A stretch of DNA of 11,201 nucleotides from Thioalkalivibrio nitratireducens (lineage in GTDB: Bacteria; Pseudomonadota; Gammaproteobacteria; Ectothiorhodospirales; Ectothiorhodospiraceae). Below the pieces are notes generated by a model. It worked only from the letters and a program-made list of their open reading frames with translations. It ran no database searches and was not told the DNA's origin. The stretch is taken from the NCBI GenBank assembly GCA_011390385.1, contig JAABSN010000103.1, positions 1-11,201 on the forward strand, read 5' to 3'. Of the stretch, positions 1 to 7,111 are shown piece by piece; positions within the stretch are counted from its first letter, which is position 1; each line of letters starts with the position of its first letter. Position numbers and translations under genes: made by a program.

Positions 1-195
1 CAGAAAGCGGCGGGCGAACTCGGTCATGCAACAGCCCAGCGCGATGGCCAGATGTTGAACCGGGTTATAACCGAGGGGGCTCGAAGAACGAGCAGTGCCC
101 GCAGGGTCCTCACAGGGATGCAGGATGCGCACGCGCCCGTGAAGAGTACGGCACAGCGTCAGCGTAGCGGCATCATCGTTACCTTTGTCGCTCAT
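1..195 (-). CDS. Partial OsmC-like protein, N-terminal 65 residues
   Basis: An open frame on the minus strand starts at ATG 195 and stays open to the left edge, so only the first 65 residues are present. It begins MSDKGNDDAATLTLCRTL. Residues 44-56 read NPVQHLAIALGCC, which resembles the NP-x-E/Q-LLLAALGxC helix of OsmC/Ohr-type proteins, where the cysteine can act on peroxides. Codon use is GC-rich at third positions, as in the neighbours. The Shine-Dalgarno is weak (GGGGTG, about 4 nt before the ATG). The gene lies downstream of the dehydrogenase gene on the same strand, with a 159-nt gap and its own AT-rich promoter candidate. A real gene is likely. The OsmC assignment is tentative, because the C-terminal half with the second cysteine lies outside the window. 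Confidence 0.6.
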   Translation of the reverse strand, partial: MSDKGNDDAATLTLCRTLHGRVRILHPCEDPAGTARSSSPLGYNPVQHLAIALGCCMTEFARRFL

Positions 196-259
196 CGGAC
201 ACCCCAGGGAGATCGGTGCATGGACTTGGCCCAACACCCGTAGTTGCAAGACTAAAAAT

Positions 260-265
260 ACTATA
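260..265 (-). promoter_or_regulatory. Candidate -10 box for the OsmC-like gene
   Basis: The stretch 240-280 is markedly AT-rich against a GC-rich background. On the minus strand it contains TATAGT (5/6 match to TATAAT), about 65 nt upstream of ATG 195. No good -35 box is seen at 16-18 nt spacing (the best is TTCCGG), so the call rests on base composition and the -10 match only. Confidence 0.3.
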
Positions 266-307
266 AAACAAGTGGTATTCGTTCCGGAAGGTCCGAAGCC
301 GGCACGG

Positions 308-339
308 GCGGTTCGGGTTGCGCGTCAGGGCACCCTTCG
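308..339. repeat. Solo end of the intergenic AGGGTGCC repeat
   Basis: This 32-nt stretch, GCGGTTCGG-n-TTGCGC-n-TCA-n-GGCACCCT-n-CG, matches 7190-7221 at 28 of 32 positions. The second copy is the right arm of the palindromic element at 7112-7220. No matching left arm is visible within 120 nt on either side, so this looks like a decayed or single-ended copy. It lies just past the stop codon of the dehydrogenase gene, between it and the OsmC-like gene. Confidence 0.6.
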
Positions 340-354
340 CAATGAGCTTCTGCT

Positions 355-1251
355 TCAGCGATCGGGCACGCAATAGCGGGCGAGGATCGTGGAATCGTCG
401 TAGGCATGGCCGCGTTCGAGAGCACGCGATAACGCTGCACGTACTCGGCCCACGCCAGTCAGGTCGACTCCGAGGTGCGCGGCGGTATCCGCGACGATAC
501 CCATGTCCTTCGCATGCAGGTGTGCCATGAACCCGGGGACGAAGTTGTCGTCAAGCAACCGCTTCCCATGCATTTCAAGCACCCTTGAACCGGCGAAGCC
601 ACCGAGCAGCGCCTCGCGGACACGCGCCGGGTCGACCCCGGCAGCCTGTGCCAGGGCGTAGGCTTCGCCAATTGCGACCAGCGTTTCGCCGATGATCAAC
701 TGGTTGCAGGCCTTCGCGATCTGCCCTGCCCCGCTGTCCCCGACCCGGGTCAAAGTCCTGCCGATCAGAGCCAGCAACGGCCATACACGTTCGATGTCGG
801 CTTCGTCACCGCCCAGCATCAGGGTCAGCGTCGCGTCGATCGCACCGCGTTCGCCTCCGGACACCGGTGCATCCACAAAAGCGACTCCAGCGCCACGCGC
901 GCGCTCGGCGATCACCCGCGTGCGCAGTGGATCAATGGTGCTGTGATCAACAACGATCAAGCCGGGTTGCGCGTGGGACAGAACACCACCGTCGTCGAGC
1001 ATCAGGCTCTCGACATCCGGTGTGTCCGAGACATTCAGAAACAGCACCCGTACCGTACTCACCAGATCCGCAAATGTCTCTGTCAGTATCGCGCCGTCTG
1101 CGACCAGTTTCTGTGCCTGCTCAAGCCGGCGCGCCCAGACCCGAACGGGGACTCCACCGTGCAGGAGATTTCGCACCATCGGTGCACCCATGATTCCTAG
1201 GCCAATGAAGCCCACTGGGTGCAGATCAGTCGGTACGGACTTGTCATTCAT
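355..1251 (-). CDS. 3-hydroxyisobutyrate / tartronate-semialdehyde family dehydrogenase
   Basis: Encodes a 298-residue beta-hydroxyacid dehydrogenase, the usual length for the GarR/GlxR/MmsB family. These cytosolic enzymes interconvert a 3-hydroxy acid and its semialdehyde with NAD(P). The N-terminal Rossmann motif GFIGLGIMG is at residues 14-22. The substrate-binding segment DAPVSGGERGA is at 127-137. The catalytic helix GAGQIAKACNQ (174-184) carries the expected lysine K180. A conserved HAKDMG is at 247-252. The frame is open further upstream, but ATG 1251 has an excellent GAGGAG 7 nt before it and puts the Rossmann motif near the N-terminus, so I start there. The exact substrate cannot be settled: the sequence resembles 2-hydroxy-3-oxopropionate reductase (GarR) most, but the family is often misassigned. 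It is divergent from the polyamine transporter operon, with 194 nt between the starts. Confidence 0.9.
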   Translation of the reverse strand: MNDKSVPTDLHPVGFIGLGIMGAPMVRNLLHGGVPVRVWARRLEQAQKLVADGAILTETFADLVSTVRVLFLNVSDTPDVESLMLDDGGVLSHAQPGLIVVDHSTIDPLRTRVIAERARGAGVAFVDAPVSGGERGAIDATLTLMLGGDEADIERVWPLLALIGRTLTRVGDSGAGQIAKACNQLIIGETLVAIGEAYALAQAAGVDPARVREALLGGFAGSRVLEMHGKRLLDDNFVPGFMAHLHAKDMGIVADTAAHLGVDLTGVGRVRAALSRALERGHAYDDSTILARYCVPDR

Positions 1252-1258
1252 CGCTGTT

Positions 1259-1264
1259 CTCCTC
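1259..1264 (-). promoter_or_regulatory. Ribosome binding site fixing the dehydrogenase start
   Basis: GAGGAG on the minus strand, 7 nt before ATG 1251. It decides for this start over an in-frame start 22 codons upstream at 1317, whose extra residues do not look like family sequence. Confidence 0.75.
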
Positions 1265-1343
1265 GACCCGTTGTCAAAGTCTAGCAGGCTGACATCGAAG
1301 CGTACGTTGCCGGTCAAGCCGCGTCACGACAGACCGTCCGGGT

Positions 1344-1368
1344 CCCGATCATATGGATTGCGATCGGG
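1344..1368. promoter_or_regulatory. Inverted repeat, candidate operator of the divergent dehydrogenase/potF region
   Basis: CCCGATC (1344-1350) and GATCGGG (1362-1368) form a perfect 7-bp inverted repeat around an 11-nt AT-richer spacer. It lies 9 nt upstream of a TTGACA on the plus strand and in the middle of the divergent intergenic region, where a dimeric regulator would be expected to bind. No known regulator consensus is recognised, so the function is inferred from position and symmetry. Confidence 0.4.
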
Positions 1369-1377
1369 TGCCCGCGG

Positions 1378-1406
1378 TTGACAGCCACACGCAGGGACAC
1401 GAACAT
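1378..1406 (+). promoter_or_regulatory. Candidate sigma-70 promoter of the pot operon
   Basis: A perfect -35 hexamer TTGACA (1378-1383) is followed after 17 nt by GAACAT (1401-1406), a poor -10 match (3/6). The expected transcript start would give a leader of about 30-35 nt to the potF ATG at 1446. The weak -10 would suit an activator-dependent promoter, and the inverted repeat just upstream is a possible activator site. Confidence 0.35.
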
Positions 1407-1445
1407 CAGCGGCTCAGTCCGGCTGTCAAACGGGAGAATACAGCA

Positions 1446-2546
1446 ATGATCACGTGTATCCGCGGTCCTCTGATCGCAGGCATGGGTTTGGTACTGGCTG
1501 CCTGCTCCCCTTCCGAGCAGCCGGTCGTGCACGTGTACAATTGGTCCGACTATATTGCCGAGGACGTGATCGAGCGCTTCGAGGAGCGCACCGGTATCCA
1601 CGTCGTATACGACGTGTACGACGGCAACGAGATTCTCGAGGCCAAGCTTCTGGCGGGTCGCAGCGGCTACGATGTGATCTTCCCCACTGCCCACCCCTTC
1701 GCCGAACGACATATTCAAGCTGGGCTTTACCGGCCACTCGACTTTTCCCTCCTCCCGCATCGCGAGAATCTGGATCCCGTCCTTGTCAGCAAGCTGGATA
1801 CAGTGGACCCGGGCAACCGACATACCGTCCCCTACATGTGGGGCACCACCGGGGTCGGTTACAACATCGACCGGGTCACGGAGATTCTGGGCGAGGACGC
1901 AGCGCTCGACACCTGGGCCCTGCTCTTCGATCCGGAGATCGCGGAGCAACTGTCCGACTGCGGCATCGCGGTCCTGGATGATGAGGGCGAAGCACTTGCC
2001 GCCGCCCTGCTCTATCTCGGGCTGGATCCCAACAGCACCAATCCGGAGGACATCGAGTCGGCAACCGACGCGTTTATGCAGGTCCGTCCCCATATCCGTT
2101 ACTTTCATGCATCGAAGTACATCAACGACCTCGCCAACGGCGATCTCTGCGTTGCGCACGGCTATTCCGGCGACGTGATTCAGGCCCGCGACCGCGCCGA
2201 CGAGGCCGGAACCGGAATCAACATCGATTACCGCATTCCCAGCGAAGGTGCCGTGCTCTGGTTCGATCTGATGGCCATTCCGGCAGACGCACCCAATCCC
2301 GAGCACGCACATGCCTTCATCGACTTCCTGATGGTCGCGAAGAATATCGCCGAAATCACCAACGAAGTCGCCTACGCCAATGCCAACGCGGCTGCAACTG
2401 CATGGGTGGATGCAACGATTCGTTACGACCCGGGCGTTTATCCGACGCGGGAACTCCGCGAACGACTGGTTACCCTGGATTCGCTGCCCGACGAGGTACA
2501 GCGGGCCCGTGTCAGGGCATGGACGCGGATCAAGACCGGACACTGA
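1446..2546 (+). CDS. potF: Polyamine (putrescine-type) ABC transporter substrate-binding lipoprotein
   Basis: Periplasmic binding component of a polyamine importer, 366 residues. It can be aligned with E. coli PotF over its whole length from memory: NWSDYI at 32-37, YDV-F/Y-D around 55-59, YMWGTTGVGYN at 130-140, PNSTxP near 195-200, YINDLANGDLC at 225-235, GDV at 242-244, WFD at 272-274 and YANAN at 310-314. These include the aromatic and acidic residues that cage the diamine in PotF/PotD. PotF-like identity favours putrescine over spermidine, but the ligand is an inference. The N-terminus has a short signal with lipobox LAAC (cysteine 20), so the mature protein should be lipid-anchored, unlike the soluble E. 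coli PotF. ATG 1446 is chosen because GGGAG lies 9 nt before it and it starts the signal peptide directly; the frame is open 31 codons further up without such signals. First gene of potFGHI. Confidence 0.94.
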   Translation: MITCIRGPLIAGMGLVLAACSPSEQPVVHVYNWSDYIAEDVIERFEERTGIHVVYDVYDGNEILEAKLLAGRSGYDVIFPTAHPFAERHIQAGLYRPLDFSLLPHRENLDPVLVSKLDTVDPGNRHTVPYMWGTTGVGYNIDRVTEILGEDAALDTWALLFDPEIAEQLSDCGIAVLDDEGEALAAALLYLGLDPNSTNPEDIESATDAFMQVRPHIRYFHASKYINDLANGDLCVAHGYSGDVIQARDRADEAGTGINIDYRIPSEGAVLWFDLMAIPADAPNPEHAHAFIDFLMVAKNIAEITNEVAYANANAAATAWVDATIRYDPGVYPTRELRERLVTLDSLPDEVQRARVRAWTRIKTGH

Positions 2547-2662
2547 GCCAGCCAACGATGGCCGTGGCCCGGGTCACTGTTGTGCCGGTACTCTTGCTCC
2601 CGGATTCTCTCCGATGCGCCGCGCCGGCTCGGGTGCGTCGCGGCCGCGCACAGACCTGATCC

Positions 2663-3808
2663 ATGCCGCAATCCCGACGCGACCCCGCGGTCGTCGATGC
2701 CTGGCAAGATCCTGACGCCCGTCCGTTCCTTGAAATCCGGAAGGTCACCAAGATCTTCGGCGGCTCGACCTATGCGGTCGACGACGTCTCACTGAGTATT
2801 TTCAAGGGCGAGTTCTTCTCGCTCCTCGGCGCTTCCGGCTGCGGCAAGAGCACCCTGTTGCGCATGCTTGCCGGTCTTGAACGAAGCTCCCAGGGACAGA
2901 TCCTGATCGAGGGGCAGGACATCACGGAGCTACCGCCGTACGAACGGCCGGTGAACATGATGTTTCAGTCCTATGCCCTGTTCCCGCATATGACGGTGGA
3001 GCAGAACGTGGCTTTCGGGCTGAAACAGGAACGGTTTTCCGCCGCCGTGATCCGCAACCGGGTAGGCGAGATGCTGGAACTGGTGCATATGAACGCGTAT
3101 GCCCGCCGCCGACCGGACCAACTCTCAGGTGGTCAGCGCCAACGTGTGGCGCTGGCCCGATCGCTGGCGAAACAGCCGAAACTCCTGTTGCTCGATGAGC
3201 CGCTGGCGGCGCTGGACCGCAAGTTGCGCGAGCGTACTCAGTTCGAACTGGTGAACATCCAGGAGCGCGTGGGCACGACCTTCATCATGGTCACTCACGA
3301 TCAGGAAGAGGCCATGACCATGTCCTCACGGCTCGCCGTGATGGACGCCGGTCGGATCCTGCAGATCGGCGCTCCCTCGGAGATCTACGAATACCCCGGC
3401 AGCCGGTTCGTCGCCGAGTTCATTGGCGCGGTGAATCTCTTCGAGGGTCGCGTCGTCGGCAGCGAGGGTGACCGGGTGATTGTTCAGACCGACGCAGCCC
3501 CGGGTGAAATCGTCCTCTACCATGCGCATCCCCTCGCCATTGGAACGCCAGTGGCGGTCGCGTTGCGCCCCGAAAAGCTCCGCCTGCTCGAGGGCCCGCC
3601 CGCCGACGGGCGTAACTGGGTCCGGGGTCAGGTGCGGGAGATTGGATACCTCGGTGATGTCTCGGTTTATCACGTGGGCTCGGAACAGGGGATGACGGTG
3701 CAGGTGCAGGTGACCAACCGCACTCGCCGGACCGCCGGACCACTGACCTGGGACGATACCGTCTGCCTGGGCTGGGACAGCGAAGCCGGCGTGGTGATTC
3801 CGGCATGA
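2663..3808 (+). CDS. potG: Polyamine ABC transporter ATP-binding protein
   Basis: Cytoplasmic ATPase subunit, 381 residues, close to E. coli PotG in length and sequence. Walker A GASGCGKST is at 56-64, the Q-loop glutamine at 102 (MMFQSYALFPHMT), the signature LSGGQ at 154-158, Walker B LLLLDEP at 174-180 and the H-loop histidine at 212. A C-terminal TOBE-like region spans about 285-370 (VALRPEK, then YLGDVSVYHV), as in spermidine/putrescine ATPases. The frame is closed by a TGA at 2657-2659, only two codons before ATG 2663, so the start cannot lie further upstream. No convincing Shine-Dalgarno precedes it. The stop overlaps the potH start (ATGA at 3805-3808). Confidence 0.95.
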   Translation: MPQSRRDPAVVDAWQDPDARPFLEIRKVTKIFGGSTYAVDDVSLSIFKGEFFSLLGASGCGKSTLLRMLAGLERSSQGQILIEGQDITELPPYERPVNMMFQSYALFPHMTVEQNVAFGLKQERFSAAVIRNRVGEMLELVHMNAYARRRPDQLSGGQRQRVALARSLAKQPKLLLLDEPLAALDRKLRERTQFELVNIQERVGTTFIMVTHDQEEAMTMSSRLAVMDAGRILQIGAPSEIYEYPGSRFVAEFIGAVNLFEGRVVGSEGDRVIVQTDAAPGEIVLYHAHPLAIGTPVAVALRPEKLRLLEGPPADGRNWVRGQVREIGYLGDVSVYHVGSEQGMTVQVQVTNRTRRTAGPLTWDDTVCLGWDSEAGVVIPA

Positions 3809-4779
3809 CCTTCGCCCCGGGTGCGGAGCCCGCAAACGGCACTTCCAGCCTGAAACGTCGGTTCGACCGCGGCGTCAAGAGCCTGACCCAGGGGCGGCTT
3901 GGCCGCGTGTTCGTGATTGCCCTGCCCTATGCCTGGCTTCTGCTCTTCCTGTTGTTGCCGATCCTGATCGTATTGAAGATCAGCTTCAGCGAAATCGCCC
4001 TGGAGAGCCCTCCGTACTCGCCAATGCTGCAATGGGTGGGGGATCGCACCCTTGCGCTTCAGGTGCACCTCGGAAACTACACTTTCCTCTGGCAGGATCC
4101 GCTTTACGTCTCCGCCTATATCAACTCCCTCAAGGTCGCGGCCATCTCGACGGTGATCTGTCTGCTCATCGGGTACCCGATGGCCTATGGCATCGCCCGG
4201 GCACCCGTGGGCTGGCGCATCGTTCTGTTGATGCTGGTGATACTGCCCTTCTGGACCAGCTTTCTGATCCGTGTCTACGCCTGGATCGGACTGCTTCAGG
4301 GGAACGGATTGATCAACCACCTTTTGCTTTCTGCCGGGCTGATCGATCAACCGCTGGTCCTGCTCCACACCAACTTCGCGGTTTACCTCGGCATCGTCTA
4401 CTCCTACCTGCCGTTCATGATCCTGCCGCTGTACGCGACCCTGGTGCGGATGGACCTGACCCTGCTCGAGGCCGCCGCAGACCTTGGCTGCCGCCCATGG
4501 AAGGCATTCCTCACGGTCACCCTGCCGCTGTCGATGCCCGGCATCGTCGCCGGATCACTGCTGGTGTTCATCCCGGCGGTCGGGGAGTTCGTGATTCCCG
4601 ATCTCCTTGGCGGCCCGGATTCACTGATGATCGGCAAGGTACTCTGGACCGAGTTCTTCTCGAACCGGGACTGGCCCGTCGCCGCCGCTGTCGCGATCGC
4701 CATGCTGCTGCTGATTCTGATACCCCTGCTGCTGTTCCAGCGGATCGGCGAGCGCGAAACCACCAGAGACCCAGGATGA
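3805..4779 (+). CDS. potH: Polyamine ABC transporter permease
   Basis: Inner-membrane permease, 324 residues, comparable to E. coli PotH (about 317). About six membrane segments are visible, at roughly 34-60, 108-131, 138-160, 192-212, 245-265 and 291-312. The cytoplasmic EAA loop that docks on the ATPase runs from E222 (LLEAAADLGCRPWKAF) with the family pattern EAA---G. It should pair with PotI to form the translocation path. The ATG overlaps the potG stop by ATGA and the TGA overlaps the potI ATG in the same way, so translation is probably coupled through G, H and I, giving similar amounts of each. Confidence 0.94.
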   Translation: MTFAPGAEPANGTSSLKRRFDRGVKSLTQGRLGRVFVIALPYAWLLLFLLLPILIVLKISFSEIALESPPYSPMLQWVGDRTLALQVHLGNYTFLWQDPLYVSAYINSLKVAAISTVICLLIGYPMAYGIARAPVGWRIVLLMLVILPFWTSFLIRVYAWIGLLQGNGLINHLLLSAGLIDQPLVLLHTNFAVYLGIVYSYLPFMILPLYATLVRMDLTLLEAAADLGCRPWKAFLTVTLPLSMPGIVAGSLLVFIPAVGEFVIPDLLGGPDSLMIGKVLWTEFFSNRDWPVAAAVAIAMLLLILIPLLLFQRIGERETTRDPG

Positions 4780-5609
4780 CCGGACGCCGTCCGTTCTGGC
4801 TGTTCACCGCGATCGCCTTCGGCTATGCGTTTCTGTATCTGCCGATCGTCACCCTGATCGTGTACTCCTTCAATGACTCCCGACTGGTCACCGTCTGGGG
4901 TGGGTTCACCACCCGCTGGTACGCCGAACTCCTGCAGAACGAACGCATTCTCGACGCGCTGTGGCTCTCGGTACGCATTGCGGCGATGACCGCCACGCTG
5001 GCCGTGATCCTTGGTACGTTGGCGGCACTGACCCTCGTTCGTTTCACCCGGTTCCGTACCCGGATGCTTTTCGCTGGCATGGTCGCCGCGCCGCTGGTGA
5101 TGCCGGAAGTCATCCTTGGACTGTCGGGGCTGCTCATGTTCGTGACGCTGGAGCAGCTCATCGGCTGGCCGCCCGGGCGTGGCATGACGACCATCACCAT
5201 CGCTCATATCACTTTCACCAGCGCTTTCGTCGCCGTGGTCGTGCAATCGCGTCTGTCGCAGCTCGATGGAAGCCTGGAAGAGGCCGCCATGGACCTTGGC
5301 GCACGTCCCTGGAAGGTGTTTTTCCTCATTATCCTGCCGATCATTTCGCCAGCATTGATCGCCGGTTGGCTCCTGGGCTTCACGTTATCCATGGACGACC
5401 TGGTGATCGCGAGTTTTGTCTCGGGACCCGGCGCCACCACGCTGCCAATGGTCGTGTACTCCAGCGTGCGGCTCGGCGTAAGCCCGCAGGTCAACGCGCT
5501 GGCAACGATCATCGTCGTCGTCGTGGCCAGTGGCGTGATCATCGCCGGGTGGCTGCTGCACCGGCGAAGCCGCCCAGACGCGGCCTCGCCAGGACACCAG
5601 GCTCCGTGA
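4776..5609 (+). CDS. potI: Polyamine ABC transporter permease
   Basis: Second inner-membrane permease, 277 residues, near the length of E. coli PotI (281). Hydrophobic segments lie at about 8-31, 63-88, 97-124, 137-157, 182-203 and 241-261. The EAA loop is at about 168-187 (LEEAAMDLGARPWKVF). The region GFTLSMDDLVIASFVSGPG (201-219) is typical of PotI/PotC. The frame is open far upstream, but that extension only shadows potH. ATG 4776 is chosen for the ATGA overlap with the potH stop, the AGG just before it, and the match to family length. Last gene of the operon: 223 nt follow before the next gene, with no obvious terminator. Confidence 0.94.
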   Translation: MTGRRPFWLFTAIAFGYAFLYLPIVTLIVYSFNDSRLVTVWGGFTTRWYAELLQNERILDALWLSVRIAAMTATLAVILGTLAALTLVRFTRFRTRMLFAGMVAAPLVMPEVILGLSGLLMFVTLEQLIGWPPGRGMTTITIAHITFTSAFVAVVVQSRLSQLDGSLEEAAMDLGARPWKVFFLIILPIISPALIAGWLLGFTLSMDDLVIASFVSGPGATTLPMVVYSSVRLGVSPQVNALATIIVVVVASGVIIAGWLLHRRSRPDAASPGHQAP

Positions 5610-5832
5610 CGTTCAAAGTGAGCCGGTCGAGAATCAGCTTTCTTCACAATGTAGCGTGCAACAACAACCCCTGCACCTCGAACACCATTCGGGCAATACG
5701 ACGCTCCCTGTCCGGTATGATTGGGGGGCTCCATCGGGGGATCACGTCTCGCGAATCACCGATGATCGCACCCATTCGCGCAGCGGGAACACGAGGCGCT
5801 TCAATCCATGAAGTCGTCGAAAGAGGTCGTCG

Positions 5833-6360
5833 ATGTTGAATAATGACGTTCTGCGCAGTGTCCGGTTCAGCCTGGATGCGAGTGACGCAAAAGTCGCCGA
5901 GATCATCCGTCTCTCGGGTGGTGAGGTGGACGCGGAAGAAGTAAAGGCCTTGCTGAAAAAGGACGATGAGGGAGGCTATCACGCGTGTAGCGACGAGCTC
6001 CTTGCCCATTTTCTCAATGGCTTGGTGCTTTTCCTTCGTGGAGAAGATAAAGACCGGCCGTTGCGGCCGGTCGAACTTCCCATCACCAACAACCTGGTAC
6101 TGAAGAAGCTGCGTGTGGCCTTTGAACTGCAGGACGATGACATGCATGCCATCCTGAAGGCGGCGGGGTTTGCCGTCAGCAAACCGGAATTGAGCGCGGT
6201 GTTCCGCAAGCCCGGAAGCAAGAACTACCGTGCCTGCGGTGACCAGCTGCTCCGCAACTTTCTCAAGGGTCTGTCCGAGACCCGCAGGGGGTCAAGACCC
6301 GTGCGCCCGGTTGGCATGAAACCAAGGGATGGACTACCTCCGTCCGGCACAGCCCCGTGA
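5833..6360 (+). CDS. yehS: DUF1456 (YehS-like) protein
   Basis: A 175-residue protein of the DUF1456/YehS family, whose function is not established. It consists of two copies of a helical unit of about 65-70 residues: one at 2-70 (LNNDVLRSVRFSL then YHACSDELLAHFLNGL) and one at about 86-152 (TNNLVLKKLRVAFEL then YRACGDQLLRNFLKGL). The repeats share the N-N-x-V-L-R/K-R opening and the Y-x-A-C-x-D-x-LL-x-x-FL-x-GL close, a clear internal duplication. A basic, proline-rich tail of about 25 residues follows. No signal peptide or membrane segment, so it is probably cytoplasmic. GAGG lies 6 nt before ATG 5833. The TGA overlaps the GTG start of the next gene (GTGA at 6357-6360), suggesting coupled translation. 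Confidence 0.88.
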   Translation: MLNNDVLRSVRFSLDASDAKVAEIIRLSGGEVDAEEVKALLKKDDEGGYHACSDELLAHFLNGLVLFLRGEDKDRPLRPVELPITNNLVLKKLRVAFELQDDDMHAILKAAGFAVSKPELSAVFRKPGSKNYRACGDQLLRNFLKGLSETRRGSRPVRPVGMKPRDGLPPSGTAP

Positions 6361-7070
6361 CTACCGAAGGGGTGCGGTTGGCCAAATGTGTGGCACGCAT
6401 GCTGTCCTGTTCCCGCCGCGAGGCCGAGCTCTACATCACCGGCGGCTGGATCCGGGTCGACGGACAGGTGATCGAAGAGCCGCAATTCAAGATCCTCGAG
6501 CAGAAGATCACGGTTCACCCGGAGGCGAAGGCTGAGCCGTTGAGCCCGGTGACCCTTATCATGCATCGGGGTCCGGATTGCGATACTGCTGATCCAGCCT
6601 CAACGCCGGCTCCGGCCATGCGCTCCTCGCTGGACACCAGCGGCCTGCGCATGCTCAACGGCCACTTCAGGCGCCTGACTCCGGCGCTGCCGCTGGAGGC
6701 TGGGGCCGAGGGCCTTGTGGTCTTCACGCAGGACTGGCGCGTGATGCGGAAGCTCACTGACGACAGCGATCGTGTCGAACAGGAATACAACGTCGAGGTA
6801 GCGGGAGAATCGGCACCCGGTGGACTCGAACAGCTGCGCCGCGGACTGCATGTCGAACGTCGGACCCTGCCACCGGCCAAGGTCAGCTGGCAGAGTGAAC
6901 ACCGGTTGCGTTTCGCCCTGAAGGGCCTCGAGCCGGGGCAGATCCGCTTGTCCTGTGAGTCCATCGGGCTGACGGTGCTGAACGTCAGACGAATTCGGAT
7001 CGGCGGGGTATCGATGGGCAAGCTGGCCGCAGGCCAATGGCGCTATCTGGGCACGGGAGAACGTTTCTGA
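6357..7070 (+). CDS. S4-domain RsuA/RluF-fold protein with degenerate pseudouridine-synthase site
   Basis: A 237-residue protein. Residues 6-55 form an S4 RNA-binding domain (VRLAKCVARMLSCSRREAEL, then GWIRVDGQVI). Residues about 95-237 follow the RsuA/RluB/RluF pseudouridine-synthase fold (EGLVVFTQDWRVMRKL at 118-133, EQEYNVEV at 141-148, QIR at 195-197, GKLAAGQWR at 221-229). In active members the motif GRLDxxxxGL supplies the catalytic aspartate. Here the aligned segment is ALPLEAGAEGL (110-120): the arginine is gone and E114 replaces the aspartate. NRQIRRM is reduced to PGQIRLS. It may therefore bind rRNA without isomerising uridine. I recall similar S4 proteins in pseudomonads with the same loss, so this is probably a conserved subfamily and not a decaying gene. 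The start is GTG 6357, overlapping the upstream stop; no strong Shine-Dalgarno. Confidence 0.85.
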   Translation: MTTEGVRLAKCVARMLSCSRREAELYITGGWIRVDGQVIEEPQFKILEQKITVHPEAKAEPLSPVTLIMHRGPDCDTADPASTPAPAMRSSLDTSGLRMLNGHFRRLTPALPLEAGAEGLVVFTQDWRVMRKLTDDSDRVEQEYNVEVAGESAPGGLEQLRRGLHVERRTLPPAKVSWQSEHRLRFALKGLEPGQIRLSCESIGLTVLNVRRIRIGGVSMGKLAAGQWRYLGTGERF

Positions 7071-7111
7071 GTTTTACCCGCCCGCGCGCCCCACGGATGA
7101 TGAAGGCGAAA

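Noticed and set aside
1314..2555. 413-codon open frame antisense to potF
   Set aside because: It covers almost exactly the potF gene, which has strong family motifs. The antisense protein shows no recognisable domain and no start signals; it is a codon-bias shadow.
4032..4775. Upstream extension of the potI frame
   Set aside because: The added residues are Arg/His/Pro-rich and only shadow potH; the ATGA overlap at 4776 gives the family length.
5610..5832. Possible promoter or terminator between potI and the DUF1456 gene
   Set aside because: TATGAT at 5716-5721 has no acceptable -35 partner, and no stem followed by a T-tract was found, so neither is called.
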